A stretch of DNA of 64,000 nucleotides from Datura wrightii (Eukaryota > Streptophyta > Magnoliopsida > Solanales > Solanaceae). Below the pieces are notes generated by a model, which did not search any database, had not been told where the DNA came from, and saw nothing but the letters and a program-made list of their open reading frames with translations. The stretch spans positions 107,849,501 through 107,913,500 of the forward strand of contig JASDFA010000020.1 of NCBI GenBank assembly GCA_035772735.1, in the 5' to 3' direction. The position numbers and the translations under genes were made by a program. How positions within the stretch are numbered: position 1 is the stretch's first letter; each line of letters begins with the position of its first letter. Positions 1-10,518 of this stretch are shown piece by piece.

Positions 1-2232
1 GGTTCTATTAGATAGCATGCCCGAGGGAAAAGAAACACGGCAAAAGAAACCCTAGGGCGAATCAAAAATTGAAAAATGACAAGTACACCCCCTCCCCTTT
101 TTAAAAAGCATGCTTTGTCCTCGAAGCATAGAATGTAAAAACAGAGGAAAGGGAACATACCTACGACACTCTAAAAGCTCCTGTCATCTTGTGAAGGAGG
201 TACCTTCGCTGCAATCGTGGTGTTGGCGGTGGCCAACACACTCACTTATGTATCAATAGGGGGATCGGTTACCCCCTAAGTAGTATCGGCCATCTCTACG
301 ACCTCTGGAATCATCGGGGCTGAATGTGGCTCGCCCAAAGCGTTCCTGCCACTCGCAAGCTCTGCCTGGGATGTGGTGGAGCTACCTGCTCCTCTGGCTC
401 TCTCAAGCAGCTCCGATTGATGCACGTCGTGAGTCTACTGACTCTCTAATCTTTCCCGCTTGCATTCTCTTTTCTCTATTTTCCTCTTCTTTTTTGGGGT
501 CTCGTCTCCAACATCCTCAGAGACCTTCTTTTTCCCTTCTCTTTATCTACTCCTGTGGGCTCCTAGTAAGCTACCAGATCAAGCTCCTCGTCAATAACAA
601 CATCGAGGTCATGAAGAGTGGGAGCTTCTATGATTGTCGGCTACTGTGATGACAGCTCGGTCACTTGACTCTGAAGAGCCCCCAACTCCTCACTGAGGCT
701 ACCCGTATCAGTCCGCTCGGCCATGCGCATGTTGAATCTACTCTCTAACCCATCTAATCTAGCATGTAGCGCCTATGCAGTTGTCTCTATCTCAGCCTTT
801 ACCCATGGCTTGACATTCTTCATCATCAACTGGACCTTTTCCTCAACTACAGTCAGTCTCTTGGCTAGCTTTTGGAGAAATTCCTTAGGCATTAAGATGT
901 ACCCGGCTAGATTTTGGCTCAGAAGGTTCATGAGTAGTGCAGCAGAGGTTCTAGGAGCTGCATCTGAATGACCAGCATTTGTAGCTGGTGTCTCACCCTG
1001 CTCCTATAAAGTGGGGGCATTCACTTGTGCGTCCCCAACTGCTCATGATAATGGAACTGTGGTGGAAAGTCGAGCTCGACTTACTAGGTTCATCTTATCC
1101 CAAATTAGTCAAATGTCAGCAATCCACTGTCCTATGATCATTTCCTCCTCACCACGATGCACCTTGATGCCCGCCTCTGTGCACAATCTGAAAATGAGAC
1201 TCGGGAATGAGATGGTAGTGCTCAATCCCATAGCCCGATCCCGTATCTTATCTACAATGATCCTTGAGATATTGATGGGGTATCTGGACATGATACAAGC
1301 CACCAAAGATACTCCGTCTGTGCTGAGGGTGTTATCATTAAGAATCAGTGCCAATCGGCGGTGCACTAACTTCCAGCAAGCCTTTGCTATGAAATTCAGA
1401 GAGTTTTTTGTGACCTGCTTGCCACTAGTGACCCACTTTACCTCTTCTGTGTCCTCAGCAATCACGCTGGACAACCATTATATCTGCCTCCGCCTCTCAT
1501 CAAACCAAGATTCTTGATCTATTTCAATGCCACAAGATAGTCATATTTTGGCGAGCATATGGTGGTATGAACTAGGCCTTATATAATATTCGAGCAATAG
1601 TGTGCTTGCATATATCAACCTCTCGGCCTCTAACCAGGACGCTCTCCAACTTGGTCTGATCTTTTAACTTCTGCCCCTCTTTAGCTTTTTGCGCCATGGT
1701 TGCTAAATAATTGGCGTAGAACTCCCAAATGATTTCTAGAATGTATCGATCCAAGGCCCTAGCCATCCACTCAAATCCATAGAAGCTAAATATCCGCTTC
1801 ATCTTCTCTACCTCATACAATTAATTTGTGAGGATCCATGGCTCTTTTTGAATGCTCCACCTAGGTTTTTTCTTGGCGGTGAGAGCAATGCCCTGTTCAT
1901 ATATTTCCTGGGCTCCTGGTACTTTCCACTGGATAGTGCAGTTCTCCCTAGGAGGAGTCTGCTCCTGCTCGGCATCCGGTGCCTCCTCCTCTAATCCGGA
2001 CTCACTTCTTGCATCTATGGATTGGGCCTTCTTGGACCCCTATTCTTCATTAGAGTCGTTTCCCAACTCTTGAGCTCTTTCCTCCGCTCCCTCCTCAGAT
2101 TGGAGAGCACCAGAAAATGTGGCTGTGGCCTCCATGGCCTGGGCTTTGGCCTTCGCCCTAGTGGTTGGTATGATGATTGTTTTCAGTATGTTTATTCACA
2201 TTCGAAGAGGAATGTTCCCAAGGGGGAGATAT
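1..2232 (-). mobile_element. Fragment of an Athila-like element (accessory ORF region only)
   Basis: The first bases (GGTTCTATTAGATAGCATGC) match the sequence near 6561 in E1 and near 24275 in E2, which marks the 3' end of the accessory ORF in those elements. The similarity runs on through the accessory ORF and stops abruptly at 2232, where the LTR of element D1 begins. The left end leaves the window. No LTR, gag or pol of this copy is visible. It is more diverged from E1 and E2 than they are from each other, so it is a related but separate lineage or an older copy. Confidence 0.7.
330..2176 (-). pseudogene. Accessory ORF of Athila-like element ('putative plant transposon protein' family), degenerate
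   Basis: Reading on the minus strand from about 2176, a basic start (PTTRAKAKAQAMEA) follows an ATA where an ATG would be expected, so the start codon seems lost. An acidic stretch leads to the block FYGFEWMARALDRYILEI and the more conserved block VKWVTSGKQVTKNSLNF, typical of this family in Solanaceae. The C-terminal half (about 1000-480) reads as a helical, coiled-coil-like segment and then a nuclear-localisation-like PKKKRK at about 485-515. Several stops and frameshifts break the frame. The biochemical function of the family is unknown to me; a structural or env-like role has not been shown. The basic signal suggests a nuclear protein (inference). Confidence 0.6.
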
Positions 2233-3619
2233 TGTAATACACTGAAAACCCTAAGATCATACTCGAGGTTTGAAGTAGAGAAAATAAGATTTTCTGCACC
2301 AGATCATAGGACGAGTCATCCAGTGACCCGTGAAGTGTACCACGAGTCGTTAGGTGACTCATGGAGAAGAGGGAAAACTTGGTTGGATTTCTTGGTTTGG
2401 GGCTGACCATGGGTGAGGCCACTAGTCGTGGTAAGCACCACGATTCATTATGTTAGCCGTGGTTAGGATTCTAACCCGAGGGTTGAAGGTTTTGATAGTG
2501 CTCCTAATGGCTAGTCACCAAGAGTCGTCGGGCACACCACGAGTCGTGGTGACCAGAGATGATGATCTTTCAGTGCTGGCAACGAGAGATGACCACGAGT
2601 CGTGGTCCTTGACAATGAGTCATCCAGTCACTCGTTGGGACTGGTAGTGTTACTTTCCTGCAAATTTATTAAGGGCTTTTCCGTAATTTCTAAGTTTCTA
2701 AGGCCTAAACTATGTCGTTTTAAGCTCAAATAAGTGTGTTGTAAGAGGTTTTAGTTCATTCTAAGCCTATTCCTCTCCCTGCATGAAAACCTAGTAGTTC
2801 TAAAGGGTGATCAACTTAGGATTCATCAAGTTCTTTCCCAAATTTCCTTTGGGAATTCAAGAGGGTTCTGTAATTTGATTTTCCCAGGTATGTAGGGTTA
2901 TGAATGGGTGTATCCATCCACTCCCATGCCCAATCCCTCTTCAATTTCATATGATTTTTTAAGTTGATGAATCTATGGGGTTTTAACCCAACTTGTGAAT
3001 TCTCTAAGTATCTATCATGGGTAATCTCTATGCATGTTTCTAATATTGAATTATGATTTATGGGCATGTTTTATAATATTTTCAATTACAAATTATGATT
3101 TCAAAGTTATACAAATAAGATGCTCATCTATGGAAGTTCATGAAAAGATGAGATTATGATCTATACTTCTAGTTATGATGAGATGTTCATGATGAAAGTA
3201 TGATTTCGAATTACCCATGTTTATATTCACGTTTTGAGTAATCAAAGTCTATTTCAAGAATGTTTAAGTATTGGGAAAGACGATGTAATCAAGTATGTTT
3301 TATGATTTATCTAAATTTCATGTTAATAGCTTACCACATAGTTTTGGAGTCTAGACTCCCACACTTGTTCAGCTTGTGGTATGGTTTGAGCCAAGGCTCT
3401 TCATGTTATGTTTTCAGAATATGTATGCCATGCCATGATTCAGCTTCGTCACTAGACGATGGTCAGCTTCATTGAAAAATGATGGAGAGCATATGCATAT
3501 TTTGGGAGTAGTGTCTATCACCGAGTAGGCTAAGAGTCAGTCAACCTTATGCCTCAGAACTACGTGCCAACATAGGTATGTTTAGATTATTTGGGATCTC
3601 TCTTGTGTACTTCCCCTGT
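2233..3619 (+). repeat. 5' LTR of D1, first part (U3)
   Basis: Begins TGTAATAC at 2233 and runs into E1 at 3619. It continues at 17496: the joined sequence is colinear with the intact solo LTR S1 in reverse (for example ..CTTCAGCTTGATAT.. at about 17515 and about 42500). Positions 2270-2640 hold a dense cluster of CACGAGTCGTGG-like motifs. From 2650 to 3619 no open frame longer than background and no further signal is visible. Confidence 0.7.
2270..2645. repeat. Cluster of ACGA(C/G)TCGT palindromes in the D1 U3
   Basis: Many close variants of the 9-bp palindrome occur within about 375 bp, for example CACGAGTCGTTAGGTGACTCAT near 2340 (split here by variant sites), CCACGAGTCGTGGTGACC near 2538 and CCACGAGTCGTGGTCC near 2592. 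Variants in which CG has become TG or CA (GACTCAT, ATGAGTCATC) are mixed in. The position is the start of U3, where LTR enhancers lie; the regulatory role is inference. Confidence 0.6.
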
Positions 3620-5133
3620 TGATGTCCCAAATTACACCTCGTAATGAGATATAAAGCGGTCGATGTCAAATATAGAACCCAACAAAGGTTGAGGTCGATC
3701 CCACAGGGAATATGGGAAGAACTTGAGTTAATGTGATTAACTATTACTATCGGCTAACTTATTTCCTTGGGGGGGGAAATAAAATAATAAACAAGAGTAA
3801 AGACTAGTAATGTTTAAATCAATATTCAATCAACAAGTTACCAGGATTGTGTTCCCCATGACTTCATAACCACAAGGCTTTTACACTAGTGATCTATTCC
3901 GGTGTTTAGCATGCAATATTGGTACGTTAAGTTCACCTAAATGGTTGGTCCCCTATCTAGATGATTATCACCATGCAACTTGGTCTGTATACGGGTGTAT
4001 GCTTAATTAACCCTTTCCCTTAATATTGGATTAGCTATTCCCGAATAAGTTCAAGCTATTAGATGAGGGTTGATAGCCTCAAATCTCCGTTATTAATTGC
4101 TTTTCCTACTCAATACCCCCTTGATCCGGTAAGTAAGAATAAGGCAAGTTCCAACGTTTGCAACCGTTAAGAATTAAGAAAAATGAAGTGAAAAATAATA
4201 CATGGATTAAACCCCATTCAAGAATCACTAAGTGTTTTACCTATGTGTGTTAATTCATCATGGTTCTCACAATCCTAGTTATGGGTTTAGCTACTTATAT
4301 TTGAATAATGACAATCACAAGATATAGAAGAAATCATAATTGTAACTTACAAAATTTGGTAGAAGAAAACCACGTGTATTGAATAAAACTCCAAAACCGA
4401 TGAACAAAACTTCAATGTTGTTTGATTCTCAAAATCAAGAACAAAATTACAAACTTTGTTTCTTGAACCAAAAATGCTTGTCCACAATACCAAAATTTAT
4501 GTGAAAAAATAGTAAAAATAAATAGTACTCGGAAAATAAACCTAAATATTGTATTCATAGTTCCAAACAAATCTTATCCTAACTAAAATTGGATTCCAGG
4601 TCAGCAGGGGTAACGGTCCAAGTAACGACTCGTTAGGTCTCCCAATCAGTCGTGGCCAGTGATCTTGACTCATTCTCGTGGCCCTGGCTCACCAAATCTT
4701 CCAGTGCACTTGACGGATGCCCATAGTGTCTGATGACGAGTCGTCACTTCACCCAACGACTCATTATGTCTCTTGTTGTCTTCACTGGGCACTTCTTCAG
4801 AATTTCTCCTCCCAGTCTCCACGACTGTCATAACGACTCGTTACCAGATGTAACGAGTCATTCCTTCAACTCGTGAGGTGCACTGGTTCCTTTTCGTAAA
4901 CTTCGATTTCTTCCACAACTCCAGGCATGAGTCGTTCATTGGGACGACGACTCGTGGCCTAGGCATCAGCCTACAGTTTTGTCTAGGTTTGCCTTGCTTT
5001 GCCAATTTCCCGTTTCGGACTTGTTTTCCTGCAACATTTAACACAAACACATCATATCTACATAAACATACCGGAATGTGCATAATTTCTTGGTTTTAAG
5101 CATCGAAAGTGCCGTAAAAATCATGGCACATCA
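3620..5133 (-). repeat. E1 3' LTR (LTR A)
   Basis: Starts TGATGTCCC on the plus strand and ends CACATCA, with an inverted TGATG/CATCA pair. It aligns along its whole length with the LTR at 15893-17495 but is about 90 bp shorter, mostly because roughly 75 bp is missing from the palindrome cluster near 4672 (junction in a TCTC microhomology). Its TATA element reads TATGAATA on the minus strand (about 4551-4558), a change from TATAAATA in the other LTR. Confidence 0.9.
4615..4965. repeat. ACGA(C/G)TCGT palindrome cluster in LTR A
   Basis: Multiple sites such as TAACGACTCGTTAGG (about 4622), GACGAGTCGTCAC (about 4736), TAACGACTCGTTACC (about 4830) and GACGACTCGTGGCC (about 4945). The same cluster is found in the other three E1/E2 LTRs, always just upstream (in element sense) of the LTR TATA box. 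Confidence 0.7.
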
Positions 5134-6560
5134 ACACCCTTAACTTAGAACTTATGCATGTCCTCAGGCGAAAACAAAATAAAATAAACTACTTCGACAC
5201 TTCAATCAAAAGAACCTTAGGAAACTTAAGGTACTCACAACTCTTCATCAAGTCAAATTTTCTAACCCCTCCTTTATTATACAAACTCAAATCATAATGC
5301 ATATGTAAAATTTTCAACTATGACACAGAGGAATCGAAACATGGCAAAATACTGTCACTTGCAACCATGCACATAAATCAATAACACCCAGACAGTTTGT
5401 AGATGATTTTGTTGACCAAATGCTCTCACCTCAAAGAATTCCCATGCTAACTCAAGTGTATATGATTATATCAATGTATTTCTCTTGGGACTAGGAAAGA
5501 TCACACTCTCTCTCACAAAGAATGTCTAACTGTGTGCATGCAATACCATAGGCTTGCCTTTTACTTTCAATACTTTGAATATCAGACGGGTAACCAGGAT
5601 CACTATAGGACTTTTTAATCTTGTAACGTAGGCTCGGGTTCGGGTATGGTACATATGGGACTAGTAGCTTAACCCTCCTTAGCACTACACACACCTTGAC
5701 TCCACTTTTAACCTTCCTTTCATATTTTTTCCCTTTTTCCTTTACTTGCTTCTTCTTTTAATTTCGTTTGCAACTATGAGTGTGGTGTTTCTTTTTTCAA
5801 GTACTCATTACTTTGACATTTTTCTTTTTCTTTTCTTTTCTTGCTCTTTTTCTCTTAAACAACATTTTTTCTTTTTTTTTTCTTTCTTTCTTTCATTACG
5901 CACACCGAACCTGCTCTTTCATGTTCATTACTCAATTTCACTTCACCCTACTCTTCTTAATCACCCCTATGATAGCCACCCTCAACTTAGGAGATTTGCT
6001 TGAGTTGAGGTTCACAGTGTCCAAGGAGGGACCAGGGCCAAAACAGGTTCATTTTAATAGAAGTAGGAAGGTGAATTGGTGTAAACAAAAAGAAAGGTCA
6101 ATTTAAGCTCAAAATTTGGATCAAGGGATATTTATTTTCTTTTGGTAGGTATTTTAAGGCTAAAGTGGACTCACTAATCAAAAATGGCCTATGATCCTTT
6201 CCTAGTTTCCCATCCTCTATCTCGGTACGACTGACCAGGTAAGTTCTAGATTGACACACATAGTAGAATTTAACTATTAAATCTTACTCACACATAGCAT
6301 AGGCCAATATCATCACTCCTACAAACTGCTAGTTCAGGTACAACCATACAATGGTAAACATGTTCACAGTTATAATGCCATACAAAGATTCACAAAGGTT
6401 ATACTTGTCAATTTTAACACACACATAAAAAATTTTAGGAGGGGTATCACATTATCAGTTCGACTAAATTCAAAAATTCATGCTCATGATTGCCTTAAGT
6501 TCACCTAATTTTCTTTCGACTGACATAAACAAACACAAAAACATAAAAACACAAACGTGT
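5134..6560 (-). other. E1 3' non-coding region between accessory ORF and 3' LTR
   Basis: About 1.4 kb without a credible coding frame. On the plus strand 5700-5900 is a long pyrimidine run (CTTTTTCC, TTCTTTTC and T runs), so the element's sense strand is purine-rich there. The equivalent tract is kept in E2 at 23440-23620. Next to the LTR the sense strand reads AAGTTAAGGGTGT, a short polypurine-tract-like stretch where plus-strand DNA synthesis would be primed. The weak plus-strand ORFs here are products of the pyrimidine run. Confidence 0.6.
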
Positions 6561-6689
6561 CGGTTCTACTAGATAAGGAACACTCGAGGGAAAAGATATT
6601 CGGCAAGAAAAACCCTCGGGTTATATTCAGCAAAAATACATAGGTATCCCTCCCCACCCCCATTAAGAAAAGAATGCATCGTCCTTCAC

Positions 6690-8903
6690 GCATATATATT
6701 AAAAACAAAACCAAGGAAATAGGGAACATACTTGTGCGACATAAGCATCTGCGACTTGGTCGGTGGAGGGTGCAGATACTCTTTCAGTGTCATCTTCTGT
6801 ACCACAGGCTTGACCCAGTGCATTTTCAGAACCTACTGAGCTCGTACCTTCTCCACGAGCTCTCGCTGCCTCAACTGCAGCCCTCTATCGAGCCTCCTCT
6901 CTGGATAACTGTAGTGATGTCTCCATCTATCTCCACTCTTGCTTCTGCTCGCGGAGAAGAGAATCATCCTCCTCAAATATTTCCTCCTCACGAGGCCTCT
7001 TGCCTTTATCCTGCACCACCGGCTCCTCAGTGATGAAGTCAAATATTGGTGGTAGCTCTTCTTCGCTCTCTTTATCAATCACTGGAAGCACGGGTGGAGG
7101 GATCGCAGCTACCTGTCATGCGGACAACTCCTGCACCTCCGCTCGGAGTGCTGCTACCTTCGCATACCACCTTGCCAGCTCAGGCGCCTGTAACTGTGCA
7201 AGGTGCTCATCCATACACCTCTCGAAGGCATCTAACCAGCCATGAACTGAGCTAGAGAGCGCCTCCAACTCCTTTGTAACCCACGTCTTAACTTGCTCCA
7301 TTAGTACTTTAACTTGAAGAGCCATGTGTGCCTGCTATATTCGGTTTTTGCCAGCTATCTAGCCATGTCGGTCAGAAATTCTTAGGAAATAGTGACTAGA
7401 CCGGCTGAAGGAGCACGTGAAGGTGCAAAAGTTGGCCGAGGTGCTACTGCTGAGGATGAGGACTTTGGAACCTCAGTAGGTGTGGCAGTGTCAGCTGCAT
7501 TTGTAGCCTCAGGCTGGTTACCAATCTCTCTCGCCTCTGTGGGCTCTGTCGTAATCTAAGTAAACAATGCAGCCTCAGTATGCATACCGCTGCTCAATGC
7601 CTCTATGTATAAAGTCGCTCCAGCGGGTGCAACAAACTGAATCCTTGCTCTCAATACTAGGTTTGTTTCATCATTTATCAACCCGATATCGATGATCTAA
7701 TGGACCACCACTCGCTTATCAACCGACGACAACTCTAACACCTTTGACTCCTGATAGAGTCTATCAATGAGGCATGGAAAGGGAATGGTAGTGCTATCAT
7801 TTATCTCCCGCTCTCGAATCTCTTCAACAATATACCGCGGGAAGTTTATGGCGTACCCCTCCATGATGCTAGCTACCAGTGAAGCTCTGTCAGGTGAAAG
7901 AATATTATCATTGTTGGTTAGTACCAGCCTATGCTCGAACCAATGTCCACCAGAATTTAGCTTGGAAGTTCAATGTGGACTTTTTTATCTAGGACTTAGT
8001 GCCATGCAACCACTCAACCAGTAGACCCCTTGTGGCAATGACTCATGACAACCAAATGTACTGCCTGATTCGTTGTACACTGTTCAGCTTCTTGGTTTTG
8101 ACTTTCTTGAGCTCTGATAGTCTGTGATCGAACTCGGCTGTATTCATCAGGGCATGATAGTCTAGACCATAGAGAAGTATGGAGATGGTCTCTTAGAGAT
8201 ATCTAGTGGCATCTCCCAAACCAACACCTGCGTCAATGCAGGTCTCTTCTTCCAGTCTTGGCCTCCCAATGCTAAACTCTGTAACGTGGCTATGTAGGTT
8301 GCATAAAACTCTCTCGATAGCTCAGTTAACCACTCGAACCTGTATCTATCAAACAAATCTTGCATCTCAAGGAGGTCCTTGAGCCCTGTGGTGACCAGTC
8401 TGGGCTCCTCGTAGATGCTCATCTTTGGATGGCCTTTTCATTCGAAGCAATGTCCCTGTTATAAATGACCCTCATACCGCGAACACACCATCGTCGCACC
8501 TGTCGTGGTTGATCATTAGATGTATTGTATGTCTCTGTCAACTCATCATCTGTACTTCCCTATTAGGCACGTGACTCATCGCACCCTCTACATTTGCTGC
8601 AATTATGGTGCCCTCGGGAGAAATATGGACTGTGGCCCCAACATTCTCTTCTGCTCGACTTGGTGGGTCTCTTGCAAGTGGAGTAGGAGCATCAACCAGG
8701 GCTATTGGATTTGTAGGTCATTTGGTCCTATCCCTGGTGGATCTCCTCACAAGTTGCTCTCTGAAACCTTGTATTCCTCCTCCGAGCTACTTGACTCTTC
8801 GAAGGAGGAAGGTGCGTCCCTAAGTCTGCGATATGATGGCTGACTCCTTTCTGGCACCTCTTTCTTGGCCATACCCTTCTTTGGTGTACCCTTCAAGCCA
8901 TTG
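6690..8903 (-). pseudogene. E1 accessory ORF ('putative plant transposon protein' family), degenerate
   Basis: Starts with ATG at about 8903, directly after a splice-acceptor-like CCACAAG, but a TGA/frameshift follows within a few codons. Downstream blocks match E2: SIYEEPRLVTTGLKDL and REFYATYIATLQSLAL (8422-8162), then a diverged central domain (8024-7600), a heptad-rich helical segment with WLDAFERCMDEHLAQLQAPE (7325-7116) and a Glu/Arg-rich tail to about 6800. A short deletion relative to E2 removes the stretch between the tryptophan block and REFYA. Stops and frameshifts are spread along its length, so no full product can be made. The ancestral protein probably exceeded 600 residues. Function unknown; a cytoplasmic or nuclear partner of the particle is only a guess. 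Confidence 0.6.
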
Positions 8904-8905
8904 CA

Positions 8906-9590
8906 CTTGTGGAATAATGGTTAGTATGCAAAATCAGATGTAACAAAATTAACTTTTTATCATGTCCCTGCAGACAAGACGAGGGACTCAACGAGTCGTT
9001 GCCACTGGCCACGACTTGTGAGGTCACTCATTGTCTGCAGGTCATGTTTTTCTTTGCTGGACCAGTGGACTTAACAACTGGTTGCAACGAGTCATTACCT
9101 GAGGCTATGACTTGTTAGACTAGTCATGAGGTACACTGGGTTCTTAGACCAATTCCCCACTTAGGACGAGCTACACAATGAGTCGTTAGGTGATACCATG
9201 ACTTGTTATGTGGCTCATGCTCAAGAGTCTAAGAAAAATAGCATTACTAATTACTCATCTCAACTTAAATTTCACTCTCACAAGCACAGATCCCATTTTA
9301 CCTCAAATAACATTGCTTCATTTCAACTGGAACTTTAATGGCAACTAGAACTTATCGGGCATTTCAAAACAAATTAAACAATTTCATATTCCTCATCAGT
9401 TATTTGTTTCAATCCAACCAACAGAAGGATAAAATTCTTTATAGCATTATACTTACTTGTTGAGCATGATGTTAATTTCGAAACAACCTAGTGTTTTCAT
9501 CCGATATCAAACATAGATCATCAAGGCAGAGAAAGTTTACAGGGCCGAGTCGATTTAAAATACTTGCAAAAGGAAGAAATTTGTACTCAC
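8906..9590 (-). other. Candidate 5' intron of the E1 accessory gene
   Basis: On the minus strand a CACT|GTGAGTACAA donor (GT at 9590-9589) and a GCATACTAACCATTATTCC..AAG acceptor (G at 8906) enclose 685 nt. The acceptor lies 3 nt before the accessory ATG. Donor, branch-like CTAAC and acceptor positions are all shared with E2 (31992-31384), where the acceptor is the stronger CCCACAG. The intron body contains a palindrome cluster (8985-9240). Splicing is inferred, not observed. Confidence 0.45.
8985..9240. repeat. ACGA(C/G)TCGT cluster inside the candidate intron of E1
   Basis: Sites and decayed sites such as CAACGAGTCGTTGCC (about 8990), CAACGAGTCATTACC (about 9088), GACTAGTCATGAGG and AATGAGTCGTTAGG (about 9180). 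Many show CG to TG or CA changes. Confidence 0.55.
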
Positions 9591-9775
9591 AGTGATTGAT
9601 ATTAGTGGACAAGGTTTTAGCATTAGGTGATTATAATGCATAATTGCACTTTGATATTGTCACTTGAGCAAATTCAACTACGATCGTGTGTTTGTGTGTG
9701 TGGTGCGAGTGGAAGTGATATTAAGATGATGAAGGTGGGAATTTTTAAGTTAGAAATTATGTTTACTTTCAGGTT

Positions 9776-9809
9776 AAGAGTATTAGAGGGCAAAATCGGG
9801 TGGTTTATA
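9776..9809 (-). promoter_or_regulatory. Candidate internal promoter of the E1 accessory gene
   Basis: On the minus strand a TATAAA box at 9809-9804 sits in GGGCATATAAACCACCCG. It is followed by a leader low in G and rich in C and A, continuing through CACCACACACACAAACACAC to the candidate donor at 9590. A palindrome cluster (9885-10260) lies just upstream, as at the LTR promoter. The start near 9776 is a guess from usual TATA spacing. E2 has TTTAAATA at the matching place. Confidence 0.4.
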
Positions 9810-9884
9810 TGCCCTTAAAAGAACAAATTACCCTAAATTGTGCATTGGTTGGGTCGGGTGGAAGTTAATCAAAAACATACCACG

Positions 9885-10265
9885 ACCCATGTAACAGTTC
9901 GTTAAAAAGAGCAACGACTCATTTGGTTGTTCTTTCAATTGACTGGGTGTCGAGTCTTACCTGGGACCTAACGACTCGTGGTGTTACCCAACAAGTCGTG
10001 GTCTGAGTCGTAGGCCCTAAACTTTAGTAGCTTCATGAAAGGTCTCTTGATGATTCGTTGGATCTCCCAACAATTCAAGTCAGTCGTTGTCACCATTTTT
10101 AGCCTAATTTCATCTTTGATCCAGTAGACTTAACAGAAGGCCCCACGATTCGTTGTCACTGGCAATGACTCGTTTGGTCAACCGTTGTCTACACTATTTT
10201 CTATGGCATTGATCACGATCTACTTAATGAGTCATTTGGTCTGATGATAATTCGTTCTGTGTTTT
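9885..10265. repeat. ACGA(C/G)TCGT cluster upstream of the E1 internal promoter
   Basis: Repeated variants at roughly 15-40 bp spacing: GCAACGACTCATTTGG, TAACGACTCGTGGTG, CAACAAGTCGTGGTC, CACGATTCGTTGTC and others. The equivalent cluster in E2 lies at 32310-32700. No coding frame crosses it. Confidence 0.65.
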
Positions 10266-10518
10266 TTGGCAACCCAAGTTCAGATTTTTGGTTTTAGCTT
10301 CAAATTTCCATCTTAATCACCTGCACACATCAACACACGTAAACACTATAATTTTCTTACAATTACAACTTGGGTTGCCTCCCAAGAAGCGCCTGATTTA
10401 ACGTCGCAGCACGACGCAGGTATTTTGACTACTCAGGCTTCACCAAAACACCTCCATGGGTTGACTCCCATGCAGCGCCTGATTTAACGTTGCGGCACGA
10501 TGCAAGTCCCTGGTTTAC

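Noticed and set aside
1011..1517. Plus-strand open frame of 168 codons
   Set aside because: It is the antisense shadow of the accessory ORF read on the minus strand (1474-1109), which has the family motifs.
2270..2645. Regularly recurring short motif considered as a CRISPR array
   Set aside because: The motif is only 9 bp, degenerate and irregularly spaced, lies inside LTRs of a plant genome, and there are no cas genes.
5746..6106. Plus-strand Phe/Ser-rich frames that look like membrane proteins
   Set aside because: They come from a pyrimidine-rich tract in the E1 3' non-coding region; no conservation as protein with E2.
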